Assembly (NCBI GenBank): GCA_027023115.1 | Contig: JALVWZ010000246.1 | Location: 1-9,858 of the forward strand | Origin: Thermaceae bacterium | GTDB taxonomy: Bacteria; Deinococcota; Deinococci; Deinococcales; Marinithermaceae | Length of the DNA: 9,858 nt | Direction: 5' to 3' | Part shown: positions 1-7,052 of the stretch, in pieces | Position numbering within the stretch: position 1 is the stretch's first letter | Layout: the number at the start of each line of letters is the position of its first letter | Program-made: the position numbers and the translations under genes | Notes under the pieces: model-generated | The model's input: only the letters and a program-made list of their open reading frames with translations | What the model was told of the DNA's origin: nothing | The model's database searches: none

Positions 1-863
1 CGCCCGCTCACCGCCAGCCCCACCCCCAGCACTATCAGAGCCACGCCCACCAAACCGCCGGCCGAAATGCTCTCGCCGGCAAAGCCGACGCCCAGCGCCA
101 GCGCCACCAGCGGGTTGACGTAGGCAAAACTGGTCACCAGCGCCGGCCGCAGCGGTCGCGCAAGCAGGTGCAGGTAGGCGCTGTAGGCGGTAACGCCGGC
201 GAAGAGGATCAGGTAGACCAGTGCTATTAGCGAGGTCACGCTGGGCGTTTGCCAGCGAGCCCCGGTAAGCAGCGCGATCACGGCAAAGCTTAGTCCCGCG
301 CCCATCATGTGCACCGCGCTCGACATCAAGCCGGGAGCCTGGGGCACGCGCGGGCTGATCACCGAGCCGAAGGCCCAGCTGACCGGCCCGGCGAACACCA
401 GGAGCGCCCGCGGGTCGAGCTTCAGGTCGGGCTCGCCCGCCAGGAAGTAAACCCCGGCCAGCCCCAGCGCCATTCCCAACCACTCGAGCGGCCGTGTTTT
501 TCGCCCCAGAAAACGGGCGAAGAAGGCGTTCCAAAGCGGCATCGTCGAAACGACCACCGCCGCCAGGCTCGAGCTGACCCACTGCTGCGCGAAGACCACC
601 GACCCCATCCCGCCCACGAGCAAGAGCTGGCCGATGAACCACGACCCCAGCACCTCGCGCCTCCCCGGCAGCGTCCAGCCCAAAAGCCGCAGCAGGGCGA
701 AGAGCAGCAGGCCGCTGGCCCCCAGGCGAATGGCCAGCATGATGAAGGGGTGGATGCTGGCGATAGCCAGCTTGTTGCCCAGGTAGGCGCCACCCCAAAA
801 CAGATAGAGCGCCAGCATGGCGGCTATGTCGCGGCCGTTGGGTTTCTCGTAAGCGCTCTCCAT
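1..863 (-). CDS. EamA/DMT-family transporter, YedA-like (3' end cut by window)
   Basis: Integral membrane exporter of the drug/metabolite transporter superfamily; the substrate cannot be told from sequence. I read 287 residues from the ATG at 863, in frame without a stop to the window edge. Two EamA repeats of about five hydrophobic segments each are visible. The first carries FWGGAYLGNKLAI near residues 22-34 and VVVSTMPLWNAFFARFLGRK near 103-122; the second carries PVSWAFGSVISPR near 160-172 and SFAYVNPLVALALG near 245-258. These match, from memory, the E. coli YedA pattern (WGSTY, VVVATVPL, SWAFGSV, SYAYVNPVVAVLLG). Family members are about 290-310 residues, so only a short C-terminal tail is missing. 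No Shine-Dalgarno sequence is visible, so the mRNA may have a short leader or none. It is divergent from the 946 gene, with an 82-bp gap that contains a dyad. Confidence 0.9.
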   Translation of the reverse strand, partial: MESAYEKPNGRDIAAMLALYLFWGGAYLGNKLAIASIHPFIMLAIRLGASGLLLFALLRLLGWTLPGRREVLGSWFIGQLLLVGGMGSVVFAQQWVSSSLAAVVVSTMPLWNAFFARFLGRKTRPLEWLGMALGLAGVYFLAGEPDLKLDPRALLVFAGPVSWAFGSVISPRVPQAPGLMSSAVHMMGAGLSFAVIALLTGARWQTPSVTSLIALVYLILFAGVTAYSAYLHLLARPLRPALVTSFAYVNPLVALALGVGFAGESISAGGLVGVALIVLGVGLAVSG

Positions 864-870
864 GGCTTAG

Positions 871-884
871 TGACCAAACAGTCA
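871..884. promoter_or_regulatory. TGAC-N6-GTCA dyad, possible TetR-family operator
   Basis: The sequence TGACCAAACAGTCA lies 7 bp upstream of the transporter start codon in the 82-bp divergent intergenic region. The outer T/A pairs at the next-but-one positions also match. TGAC/GTCA half-sites with a 6-bp centre are common for TetR-family repressors that control exporters. No regulator gene is in view, so the assignment rests on form and position only. Confidence 0.4.
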
Positions 885-945
885 GTACCAGCCTACCCCA
901 GCCGCCCAGCCTTCTCACCGGCGAGGCGCTAAAGTTAGTAAGGAA

Positions 946-1425
946 ATGAATCAGTTCGCCGACTGGCTCTTCGTCTTTCTCTGGTTGCTGGCACTGGTCC
1001 TCACCTTCGTGCCGATGATGCCCGCCACGCTGATAATCCTGGGCGCGGTGGTGCTCCAGGAAGCCTTGGTTGGTTTCAGCGAATTAAGCGCGTTCGATTG
1101 GGTGCTGCTGGCGGGCCTGGGCCTGCTGGCAATGGCGCTCGACAACCTGGCCGCCGTCTACGGCGCCAAACGCTACGGCGCCGGCCGCGCCGGCATCTGG
1201 GGCGCGGTAATCGGCGCTATCGTAGGCGGTTTATTACTGGGTCCGCTGGGGTTCTTGCTGGGCCCCTTTTTGGGAGCGCTAGTCGCCGAGCTGCTCAGCG
1301 GCAAGAGCGGCGCGGAGGCGACGCGCGCCGCCTGGGGCAGTCTGCTGGGGGTGCTCGGCGGGGTGGTGGCCAAAGCGGTCGTCCACGTAGCCATGGGCTG
1401 GTTGGTTATCGAACGGATATTCTAG
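946..1425 (+). CDS. DUF456-family membrane protein
   Basis: A 159-residue, very hydrophobic protein of unknown biochemical role. Residues 5-40 form one or two membrane segments with the PMMPATLIILGA turn typical of the DUF456 N-terminus. Residues 50-70 form another, followed by the soluble-looking NLAAVYGAKRYGAGRAGIWG stretch (about 67-86). Two Gly-rich segments (about 82-113 and 130-152) follow, with glycine-zipper spacing, LLLGPLGFLLGPFLGALVAE being the diagnostic part. Length fits the family (about 155-165). The ATG at 946 has GGA only about one base away, so translation may be leaderless: TAAAGT at 930-935 could act as a -10 box, though it is a little far upstream. First gene of the plus-strand run; a GGGAGG site starts 5 nt after its stop. 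Family membership is by recognition; no function is claimed. Confidence 0.85.
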   Translation: MNQFADWLFVFLWLLALVLTFVPMMPATLIILGAVVLQEALVGFSELSAFDWVLLAGLGLLAMALDNLAAVYGAKRYGAGRAGIWGAVIGAIVGGLLLGPLGFLLGPFLGALVAELLSGKSGAEATRAAWGSLLGVLGGVVAKAVVHVAMGWLVIERIF

Positions 1426-1440
1426 AAAGCGGGAGGCTTC

Positions 1441-1656
1441 GTGTACATTTACCTGGCCAAAAAGAACTGCCTCGCCTGCGACCAGCAGGAGCGCTACCTC
1501 TGGGCAATGGGCTTGCCCTACCAGAGGTACGACGTCGAAGACCACCCGGAGCTGGCCGGAAAGTACCGTATTCCGGCGGTTTTAAAGGGCGAAACCGTGC
1601 TCGTCGAGGGCCCGTTCAGCGAAGAAGACTTGGCGCGGGCGCTGGGGAGGGGTTAG
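1441..1656 (+). CDS. small glutaredoxin-like thioredoxin-fold protein
   Basis: A 71-residue cytoplasmic protein with a beta-alpha-beta opening (YIYLAKKNC), a redox CxxC motif (C10-L-A-C13) at the start of helix 1, and a probable cis-proline at P45 in RIPAV, followed by the last beta strands and a C-terminal helix. This is the minimal glutaredoxin/NrdH-like fold, and the length is normal for that group. It would carry out thiol-disulfide exchange; the partner is unknown. GTG start at 1441 with GGGAGG at 1431-1436. It lies 15 nt after the DUF456 gene and 3 nt before lgt, so it is almost certainly cotranscribed. CLAC differs from the CPYC and CPFC dithiol glutaredoxin centres, so target and reductant cannot be inferred. 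Confidence 0.82.
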   Translation: MYIYLAKKNCLACDQQERYLWAMGLPYQRYDVEDHPELAGKYRIPAVLKGETVLVEGPFSEEDLARALGRG

Positions 1657-1659
1657 ACC

Positions 1660-2508
1660 GTGCACCCGATCATGATCCAGATAGGGCCGTTAACCGTGCG
1701 CTGGTACGGCTTTTTGATTACGTTGGCGATATTCATCGGCTACTTCCTGGCGCGGCGCTACGTGGCCCGCAAGGGCTACGACCCCGACAAGTTCGAGGAG
1801 GCCATCTTTTGGGCGGTCGTAGCCGGCGTGATCGGGGCGCGACTGGTCTACGTGCTTACCAGCTGGGGCGAGTTCGCTCACGACCCGGTTCGCATTCTCT
1901 ACATCTGGCAGGGGGGCCTGGCGTTTCACGGCGCTATTCTGGGCGGTCTGATCCCGCTCGTCTGGCTGGCCAAGAAACACGGCGTGCCGGTTTACGTCTA
2001 CCTCGACGCCACCCTGCCGGGCATTGCCCTGGGAATAATCGGCGGCCGCATCGGCAATTTGATGAACGGTTCCGACACCGTCGGCCGCCTGACCAACCTG
2101 CCGCTTGGTTACACCTGGCCCGCCTGGGCGCGCGGATTTCCCGGCATCTGCAGCAGCACCGGCCAGCTCGCCTGGGGTTTTTGCAACGGTGAGGTGCTGC
2201 GCGGACCGGTTCATCTGACCCAGCTCTACGGCGCGGCCATCGGGTTGGTGCTGCTGGTGCTTTCGTTTTACTGGTGGAAGCAAAACCACAAGCCGGGCTG
2301 GGCTTTTTGGAACTTCGTCCTCTGGTACAGCCTGCTGCGCAGCCTGTTGGAGGAGCCCTTTCGGCTCAATCCGCTCTGGTGGCCGGTTTACGTCAATCGC
2401 GAGCTGGGCATTGGCTTTTTCACGGCCACCCAACTGGTTTCGATCCCGCTGATAATCCTGGCGCTATACATGCTCTGGCGGATCAGGCGGGAGGAGGTGG
2501 GTTCGTGA
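1660..2508 (+). CDS. lgt: prolipoprotein diacylglyceryl transferase
   Basis: Inner-membrane enzyme that transfers diacylglycerol from phosphatidylglycerol to the lipobox Cys of prolipoproteins, the first step of lipoprotein maturation. 282 residues with about seven membrane segments. Visible signatures: RWYGFLI (14-20), [12 protein letters not shown] (85-96, H90 in the position of the conserved His), the Lgt signature [10 protein letters not shown] (128-137, with R130 and N133), HLTQLYG (185-191; most homologues read HPTQLYE) and R227 followed four residues later by E231. A periplasmic insert around 145-183 carries two cysteines (C164, C175). GTG start at 1660, preceded by a G-rich AGGGG site. 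The end overlaps the glmU start (GTGA at 2505-2508), implying translational coupling. The family call is secure. Confidence 0.96.
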   Translation: MHPIMIQIGPLTVRWYGFLITLAIFIGYFLARRYVARKGYDPDKFEEAIFWAVVAGVIGARLVYVLTSWGEFAHDPVRILYIWQGGLAFHGAILGGLIPLVWLAKKHGVPVYVYLDATLPGIALGIIGGRIGNLMNGSDTVGRLTNLPLGYTWPAWARGFPGICSSTGQLAWGFCNGEVLRGPVHLTQLYGAAIGLVLLVLSFYWWKQNHKPGWAFWNFVLWYSLLRSLLEEPFRLNPLWWPVYVNRELGIGFFTATQLVSIPLIILALYMLWRIRREEVGS

Positions 2509-3920
2509 GCTTCGCGGTGGTAGTTCTGGCGGCGGGTAAGGGAACGCGCATGAAGTCGCGGCTGCCCAAGGTCTTGCACCCGCTTTTGGGGCGGCCGCTC
2601 GTCTGGTACGCGGCTCGGGCCGGGCTCGAGGCCGGAGCCGACCGGGTGGTGGTAGTGGTCGGCCACGGCGCCGCGGAGGTGGCCGCGGCATTGCAACCGC
2701 TAGGGGTGGAAACCGCCCTCCAGCGCGAACAACTGGGCACCGCCCACGCCCTGGCCAGCGCCCGCGAGGCTCTGGCCGGCTGGGAAGGGCCGGTGGTGGT
2801 CACCATGGGCGACGCCCCCCTCATCACGGCAAAGACGCTGCGCGGCCTGGCCGAAGCGCTGCCCCCACAGGGCGGAATGGCCATGCTCACCTTCGAACCG
2901 GCGGACCCAGCACACTACGGCCGGGTGCTGCGCGGTCCCGACGGCTCCGTCGCGCGGGTGGTGGAGTACAAAGACGCCACCGACGCAGAAAAAGCGATAA
3001 GCGAGGTCAACAGCGGCGTCTACGCCTTCGACGGCAACGTCTGGGAGTTCTTGAGCGAGATAGACCGCGACAACGCCGCCGGCGAGTACTACCTGCCCGA
3101 CCTGATCGGCGTCTACCAAAAGCACGGCCTGGAAGTGCGCGCCTACAAGGCGGCCGACGCCGCCGAACTGCTGGCGGTCAACGACCGCGCCCAGCTCGCC
3201 GAGGTGGAAAAGGTGCTGCTGCATCGCCTGCGCGAGCGCTGGATGAAGGCCGGGGTGCGGATGATCATGCCCGAGACCATCTACCTCGAGCCCGACGTGG
3301 AACTGGCCCCCGACGTGACCCTCGAGCCGGGGGTAATGCTGAAGGGCAAGACCCGCGTTGCCGAGGGAGCGTCCGTAGGCGCCTACAGCATCGTGCGCGA
3401 CAGCGAGCTGGCCGCCGGCGCGGAAGTGCGGCCCCACAGCGTGCTCGAGGGCGCCCGGCTGGAAGCGGGGGCGGTAGCCGGCCCCTTCGCGCGCCTGCGG
3501 CCCGGGGCGGTGCTCGCGGAAGGCGCTTTCGTGGGCAACTTCGTAGAGGTCAAGAAGAGCCGCCTGGGACCCGGGGTCAAAGCTGGCCACCTGGCCTACC
3601 TGGGCGACGCCGAGGTGGGCGCGGGCACCAACGTGGGGGCGGGAACGATTACCGCCAACTACGACGGCGAGCAAAAACACCCGACGATCATCGGACCGCG
3701 CGCCTTCATTGGCTCCAACTCGGTCCTCATCGCCCCGGTGCGCATCGGCGCCGAAGCCACCACCGCCGCCGGCAGCGCGATAAACCAGGACGTGCCCCCC
3801 GGGGCGCTGGCCATCGCCCGCGGCCGCCAGCGCAACATCGAGGGCTGGGCCGAGCGCAAGCGCCGCAAAACCGAACCCTCAGAAAAAGGTACTAGTATGA
3901 AGGGGGAGAAGAAGTCATGA
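2505..3920 (+). CDS. glmU: bifunctional GlcN-1-P acetyltransferase / GlcNAc-1-P uridyltransferase
   Basis: Cytoplasmic enzyme making UDP-GlcNAc for peptidoglycan: it acetylates glucosamine-1-phosphate and then transfers UMP. 471 residues from the GTG at 2505. The N-terminal uridyltransferase domain shows [15 protein letters not shown] (8-22, with R15 and K22), QLGTAHA, and GDAPL with D103 as a metal ligand. The C-terminal half (from about 250) is a left-handed beta helix of hexapeptide repeats. It includes [13 protein letters not shown] with H362 in the place of catalytic H363 of E. coli, and NYDG at 385-388. The start was chosen because the GTG follows GGAGGAGGTGG (2490-2500) and places LAAGKGTRM at the normal distance; the longer open frame from 2274 lies inside lgt. 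The Lys-rich tail overlaps the tatA start by 4 nt. Confidence 0.97.
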   Translation: MSFAVVVLAAGKGTRMKSRLPKVLHPLLGRPLVWYAARAGLEAGADRVVVVVGHGAAEVAAALQPLGVETALQREQLGTAHALASAREALAGWEGPVVVTMGDAPLITAKTLRGLAEALPPQGGMAMLTFEPADPAHYGRVLRGPDGSVARVVEYKDATDAEKAISEVNSGVYAFDGNVWEFLSEIDRDNAAGEYYLPDLIGVYQKHGLEVRAYKAADAAELLAVNDRAQLAEVEKVLLHRLRERWMKAGVRMIMPETIYLEPDVELAPDVTLEPGVMLKGKTRVAEGASVGAYSIVRDSELAAGAEVRPHSVLEGARLEAGAVAGPFARLRPGAVLAEGAFVGNFVEVKKSRLGPGVKAGHLAYLGDAEVGAGTNVGAGTITANYDGEQKHPTIIGPRAFIGSNSVLIAPVRIGAEATTAAGSAINQDVPPGALAIARGRQRNIEGWAERKRRKTEPSEKGTSMKGEKKS

Positions 3921-4171
3921 ACCTAGGAATGCCCGAAATAATCATCATCCTGCTGATCGTGCTCTTGCTCTTTGGCCCCAAGAAGCTGCCCGAGCTGGCC
4001 CGCGGCCTCGGCCAGTCGGTGCGCGAGTTCAAAAAGGGCGCCAACGACATCAAGCAGGAGTTCGAACAGGTGGTCAACGAGGAGCCTGCCAAGCCCGAGC
4101 CGCAAGCGGCCGCCCCCGCCGAAAAGAAGGCGGAAGCCCCGACCGAGCAAAAACCGGCTGAAGGCGCCTAA
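3917..4171 (+). CDS. tatA: twin-arginine translocase pore subunit TatA/E
   Basis: Single-span membrane subunit that oligomerises to let folded twin-arginine substrates cross the membrane. 84 residues: a short N-terminal segment with the polar E at position 7 (GMPEIII), one membrane helix (about 7-19), the [14 protein letters not shown] hinge (19-32), then an amphipathic helix with [15 protein letters not shown] and an Ala/Pro/Glu/Lys-rich tail. The FGPKKLPEL hinge is diagnostic for TatA/E rather than TatB. No second tatA or tatB is adjacent, so this looks like the minimal TatAC arrangement found in many Gram-positive and Thermus-group bacteria. ATG overlaps the glmU stop (ATGA), with GGGGGAG at 3902-3908 as the ribosome binding site. 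tatC follows 5 nt later. Confidence 0.96.
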   Translation: MNLGMPEIIIILLIVLLLFGPKKLPELARGLGQSVREFKKGANDIKQEFEQVVNEEPAKPEPQAAAPAEKKAEAPTEQKPAEGA

Positions 4172-4176
4172 GGAAC

Positions 4177-4932
4177 GTGCAGGAAGCACCACTCGTCGAG
4201 CATCTCGAAGAGCTGCGCACGCGCATCATCCGCGCGACGTTGGCGTGGTTCGTGGGTATGGGCGTGGCCTGGGTCTACCGCGTCCAACTGCTGGCGCTGC
4301 TCAAACGCCCGCTCGACGTGGCCACCCAAACCCGCGGCATCCCCGCCCAGCTCTACCAGCAGACGATTACCGAAGGCTTCATCGTTTCGCTCAAGATCGC
4401 CGCCTTCGGCGGCCTCTTGCTGGCGCTGCCCTTCATCGTCTACCAGGTCTGGGCCTTCATCGCCCCCGGCCTTTACCCGCACGAGCGGCGGATGGCGGTA
4501 CCCTTCATCCTTGGCGCCGGCTTTTCCTTCGTGGTAGGGGCGGTCTTCGCCTACTACGTACTGCTACCCTTCGCGGTGCCCTTCTTGCTGGGTTTCTTGG
4601 GCGACCAGGTAGTCCCGCTGCTGACCATCGACAAGTACATGAGCCAGATACTGATGTACCTGACGGTGGTCGGGCTGATGTTCGAGCTACCGGTGCTCAG
4701 CTACCTGCTGACCAAGCTGGGCCTGCTCGACTGGCGCTTTTTGGCCAAGAACCGGCGCATCGCCATCGTGGCAATCGTGACCCTGGCGGCGATAATCACC
4801 CCCACCGCCGACCCGTTCAACCTCTCGCTGCTCTCGATACCACTGCTGCTGCTCTACGAAATCTCCATCTGGGTCTCGCGCCTGGCGGGTCGCCGTCCCG
4901 AACGCGCCGAAGCCGACGCCAGCGGGGAATAG
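4177..4932 (+). CDS. tatC: twin-arginine translocase receptor subunit TatC
   Basis: Six-span inner-membrane protein that recognises the twin-arginine signal peptide and recruits TatA. 251 residues, a normal length. Conserved landmarks: HLEELRTR at 9-16 (E12 and R14 match the signal-binding region of E. coli TatC), TEGF and K73 in the first periplasmic loop, ALPFIVYQVWAFIAPGLY at 83-100 (F94), HERR with E103, FELPV with E170, and ITPTADPFN around 207-215 at the last loop. F94, E103 and E170 fall on the same residue numbers as in E. coli. GTG start at 4177, 5 nt after tatA, with AAGGAA only about 1-2 nt upstream, so translation may depend on coupling to tatA. The Arg/Glu/Ala tail is cytoplasmic. 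Confidence 0.97.
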   Translation: MQEAPLVEHLEELRTRIIRATLAWFVGMGVAWVYRVQLLALLKRPLDVATQTRGIPAQLYQQTITEGFIVSLKIAAFGGLLLALPFIVYQVWAFIAPGLYPHERRMAVPFILGAGFSFVVGAVFAYYVLLPFAVPFLLGFLGDQVVPLLTIDKYMSQILMYLTVVGLMFELPVLSYLLTKLGLLDWRFLAKNRRIAIVAIVTLAAIITPTADPFNLSLLSIPLLLLYEISIWVSRLAGRRPERAEADASGE

Positions 4933-4935
4933 CGT

Positions 4936-4941
4936 TAGGAT
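4936..4941 (+). promoter_or_regulatory. TAGGAT box: Shine-Dalgarno or leaderless -10 for the DAHP synthase gene
   Basis: TAGGAT ends 6 nt before the ATG at 4948. It holds an AGGA ribosome-binding core and also fits the TANNNT -10 pattern at the spacing used by leaderless genes in the Deinococcus group. No convincing -35 box is present, so an internal promoter is only a possibility. Confidence 0.22.
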
Positions 4942-4947
4942 AAGCCA

Positions 4948-6027
4948 ATGGAACCGCGCATTCTCGAGCTCCGCGGTGAGATCGACCGCATCAACCGCGA
5001 GCTGCTAAAACTCCTCTCCGAACGCGCCCGCATTGCCGGCGCCATCGGTGACATCCAGACCGAGCTGGGTCTCAGTCACTACGACCCGGTTCGCGAAGAA
5101 GAAATGCTGGCCTACCTGACCGCCGAAAACCCGGGCCCCTTCTCGGACGCGGTCATCAAGAAGCTCTTCAAGGAAATCTTCAAGGCCAGTCTGGTGCTGC
5201 AGGAGCGCGAGGACAAGCGCAAGTTCCTCTACTCGCGCGAGACCAAACCCGAAGACACGCAGGTGCGCGTGAAGAATGCCGTCTTTGGCGGCGAGCCGCT
5301 GATAATCGCCGGCCCCTGCGCCATCGAGTCGGAAGAGCAGATGTTCACCACCGCCGAGTTCCTGGCCGCGCGCGGCGTCAAGGTTTTGCGCGGCGGCGCC
5401 TTCAAGCCGCGCACCAGCCCCTACGCCTTCCAGGGGCTGGGGGTTGAGGGCCTGCGGCTGGGGCGTGCCGCCGCCGACAAGTACGGCATGGCCTTCGTTA
5501 CCGAGGTGATGGACACCCGCGACGTGGAGGTGGTCTCGCAGTACGCCGACATCCTGCAGATCGGCGCCCGCAACATGCACAACTTCGCCCTCCTCAAAGA
5601 GGCCGGCCGCTCCCACATGCCGGTGCTGCTCAAGCGCGGCCTTAGCGCCACCGTCGAAGAGTGGTTCTACGCCGCCGAGTACATCCTCAGCCAGGGCAAC
5701 GGCCAGGTGATCCTCGCCGAGCGCGGCATCCGCACCTACGAAAAGTGGACCCGCAACACCCTCGACCTCTCCGGCGCGGTACTGGCCAAGCAGCTGACCC
5801 ACCTGCCGGTGGTGGTGGACGTCACCCACGCCACCGGTCGCATCGAGCTGATGGCGCCGCTGGCGCGCGCGGCACTGGCGGCGGGGGTGGACGCGGTTCA
5901 CGTGGAGGTGCACCCCAACCCCAAGGTGGCCATGTCGGACAACAACCAGCAGATGGACTTCGAGCAGTTCGACGCCTTTTTGAACCAGGTGCGCGACCTG
6001 CTCGAGCCGGCCCGCGCCAGCGGGTAA
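4948..6027 (+). CDS. aroF: chorismate mutase (AroQ) / DAHP synthase type I-beta fusion
   Basis: Cytoplasmic enzyme that condenses phosphoenolpyruvate and erythrose-4-phosphate to DAHP, the first step of the shikimate pathway. In the Bacillus-type fusion the N-terminal chorismate mutase domain senses chorismate and prephenate for feedback control. 359 residues. The AroQ helices (1-90) show R9, R26, HYDPVRE (D46, R49, E50) and Q85. The catalytic Lys after the IG turn (GKAK in E. coli and B. subtilis) reads GDIQ, giving Q37. The DAHP synthase barrel (about 105-355) shows GPCAIES (C124), LRGGAFKPRTSPYAFQGLG (147-165), QIGARNMHNF, LLKRG, ERGIRTYE, DVTHATGR (H294), VEVHPNP (E320) and SDNNQQ (D331); C124, H294, E320 and D331 are the expected metal ligands. 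15 nt after tatC. Confidence 0.95.
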   Translation: MEPRILELRGEIDRINRELLKLLSERARIAGAIGDIQTELGLSHYDPVREEEMLAYLTAENPGPFSDAVIKKLFKEIFKASLVLQEREDKRKFLYSRETKPEDTQVRVKNAVFGGEPLIIAGPCAIESEEQMFTTAEFLAARGVKVLRGGAFKPRTSPYAFQGLGVEGLRLGRAAADKYGMAFVTEVMDTRDVEVVSQYADILQIGARNMHNFALLKEAGRSHMPVLLKRGLSATVEEWFYAAEYILSQGNGQVILAERGIRTYEKWTRNTLDLSGAVLAKQLTHLPVVVDVTHATGRIELMAPLARAALAAGVDAVHVEVHPNPKVAMSDNNQQMDFEQFDAFLNQVRDLLEPARASG

Positions 6028-6039
6028 CGGAGGTTGGCG

Positions 6040-6990
6040 GTGGGCCTATTCGACAACCTCGTGGGCGCTTTCCTGAAGCTCACCGACCCCACCCCGCATT
6101 ACGACGGCAACCGCTGTTTGGTCGAAAAATACGCCGTTGGGGGTTGCGACCTCTGCCAGCAGGCCTGCCCCCACGAGGCGGTAGACCTCAGCCACTTCCG
6201 GGTGGAGATAGACGATACCCGCTGCAGCGGCTGCGGTCTTTGCGTGCAGGTTTGCCCGGGGCTGGCGCTCGAGTACGCCCTCGGCCCGGTTCAGGAAGCG
6301 CTTACCAAGGGCGGCGGCCAGCTCAAGTGCTCGCGTGCACCGGGCGGCGGTCAGGAGGTGTTCTGCCTGGGTCGCCTGACCCCCGGCCTGCTGGCCGAGG
6401 CCGGCAGCCGGCTGGGCCAACTAACCCTGTCCCGCGGCGACTGCGCGAACTGCAAGATTGGCGGCCCGACCGTTCCCGAACGGCTCGAAAACACCATTGC
6501 CGAGGCGCGCCGCTACTACCCGGAGCTGGAAGTAGCGGTGGTGCAGGAATCGCTACCGGGGCCCAAAGTGGGCCGGCGCGAGCTCTTTGCGGCCCTCTTA
6601 GAAGGAACCAAGCGCGTGGCCGCCGAGGTGGTGCCCGATCCACCGCCGGAGCTGGGGCTGGCAGAGGAACGCGATCTACCCGCCGAACTGCGGCTGCGCA
6701 AGATGGCCGCCGCACGCTCGCAGGGCGAAGTGCGCTGGCCGGCGGTGGCGGTTTCCGACGCCTGCACCCTTTGCCCGGTTTGCACCAACGTTTGCCCCAC
6801 CGGCGCCATCCGCCGCGAACGCGAAGGCGAGGAGTACGTGCTGGAGCTGGAAGTTAGCGCCTGCACCGGCTGCAACGCCTGCGTTGCCAGCTGCCCGCCG
6901 CAGGCGCTCGAGGCAGTCGAGCTGGGCCGCGCCGAGGCCCTGGCCGCGGAGCCGCTGGAGCTCCTCCGCGGCGAGCCGGAGTGGTCGTAG
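6040..6990 (+). CDS. multi-cluster 4Fe-4S ferredoxin-like protein
   Basis: 316 residues with 20 cysteines, probably a cytoplasmic electron carrier or electron-transfer subunit; partners unknown. Cluster motifs in order: an N-terminal C36-x2-C39-x3-C43-P plus C26; C62-x2-C65-x2-C68-x3-C72-P; a central Cys-poor domain with two pairs (C97 and C109 in KCSR...FCLGRL, then C135-x2-C138 in GDCANCKIG); and two C-terminal motifs, C242-x2-C245-x2-C248-x3-C252-P and C275-x2-C278-x2-C281-x3-C285-P. There is no twin-arginine signal or membrane segment. The start is the GTG at 6040, which is 6 nt after GGAGG (6029-6033); the TTG at 6034 directly abuts that site and is unlikely. Last gene of the run, 12 nt after the DAHP synthase. 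It resembles multi-ferredoxin modules of anaerobic redox complexes, but I cannot name a specific family. Confidence 0.85.
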   Translation: MGLFDNLVGAFLKLTDPTPHYDGNRCLVEKYAVGGCDLCQQACPHEAVDLSHFRVEIDDTRCSGCGLCVQVCPGLALEYALGPVQEALTKGGGQLKCSRAPGGGQEVFCLGRLTPGLLAEAGSRLGQLTLSRGDCANCKIGGPTVPERLENTIAEARRYYPELEVAVVQESLPGPKVGRRELFAALLEGTKRVAAEVVPDPPPELGLAEERDLPAELRLRKMAAARSQGEVRWPAVAVSDACTLCPVCTNVCPTGAIRREREGEEYVLELEVSACTGCNACVASCPPQALEAVELGRAEALAAEPLELLRGEPEWS

Positions 6991-6997
6991 GAAAAGC

Positions 6998-7018
6998 AGG
7001 TGGTAGGTGGTAGGAAGT
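6998..7018 (+). repeat. tandem AGGTGGT heptamer repeat
   Basis: Two perfect copies of AGGTGGT (6998-7004, 7005-7011) and one diverged copy (AGGAAGT, 7012-7018), followed by a G-run and AGGTAACC. It lies in the 62-bp gap between the convergent ferredoxin and higA genes. It may be a remnant of a dispersed intergenic repeat; copy number elsewhere cannot be seen here. Confidence 0.55.
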
Positions 7019-7043
7019 GGGGGGCAGGTAACCATTCCCTACC
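7009..7043. terminator. weak hairpin between convergent genes
   Basis: GGTAGGAA (7009-7016) can pair with TTCCCTACC (7035-7043) with one bulged C. It sits between two convergent genes, where a bidirectional terminator would be expected. No T-run follows on either strand, and the loop is long (18 nt), so this is a weak call. Confidence 0.22.
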
Positions 7044-7052
7044 CTCCTTCGC

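Noticed and set aside
309..932. 207-residue plus-strand open frame antisense to the transporter
   Set aside because: It is rich in Arg, Pro, Gln and His, a mark of out-of-frame GC-rich DNA, has no ribosome binding site, and lies opposite a clear EamA protein.
1098..2192. 364-residue plus-strand open frame across three genes
   Set aside because: It overlaps the DUF456, glutaredoxin and lgt genes in another frame and has Arg/Gly-rich shadow composition.
2274..2504. N-terminal extension of glmU to 2274
   Set aside because: This stretch lies inside lgt, shows no GlmU homology, and the GTG at 2505 has a strong ribosome binding site right before the LAAGKGTRM motif.
2700..3680. 326-residue minus-strand open frame opposite glmU
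   Set aside because: Its composition (His, Gly, Gln, Val) is that of the reverse strand of GC-rich coding DNA, and glmU is unmistakable on the other strand.
6034..6039. TTG start for the ferredoxin
   Set aside because: It abuts the GGAGG site with no spacing; the GTG at 6040 has the normal 6-nt spacing.
5661..6857. 398-residue plus-strand open frame over the DAHP synthase and ferredoxin genes
   Set aside because: It crosses two real genes in a third frame and is Arg/Gly/Pro-rich with no recognisable domain.
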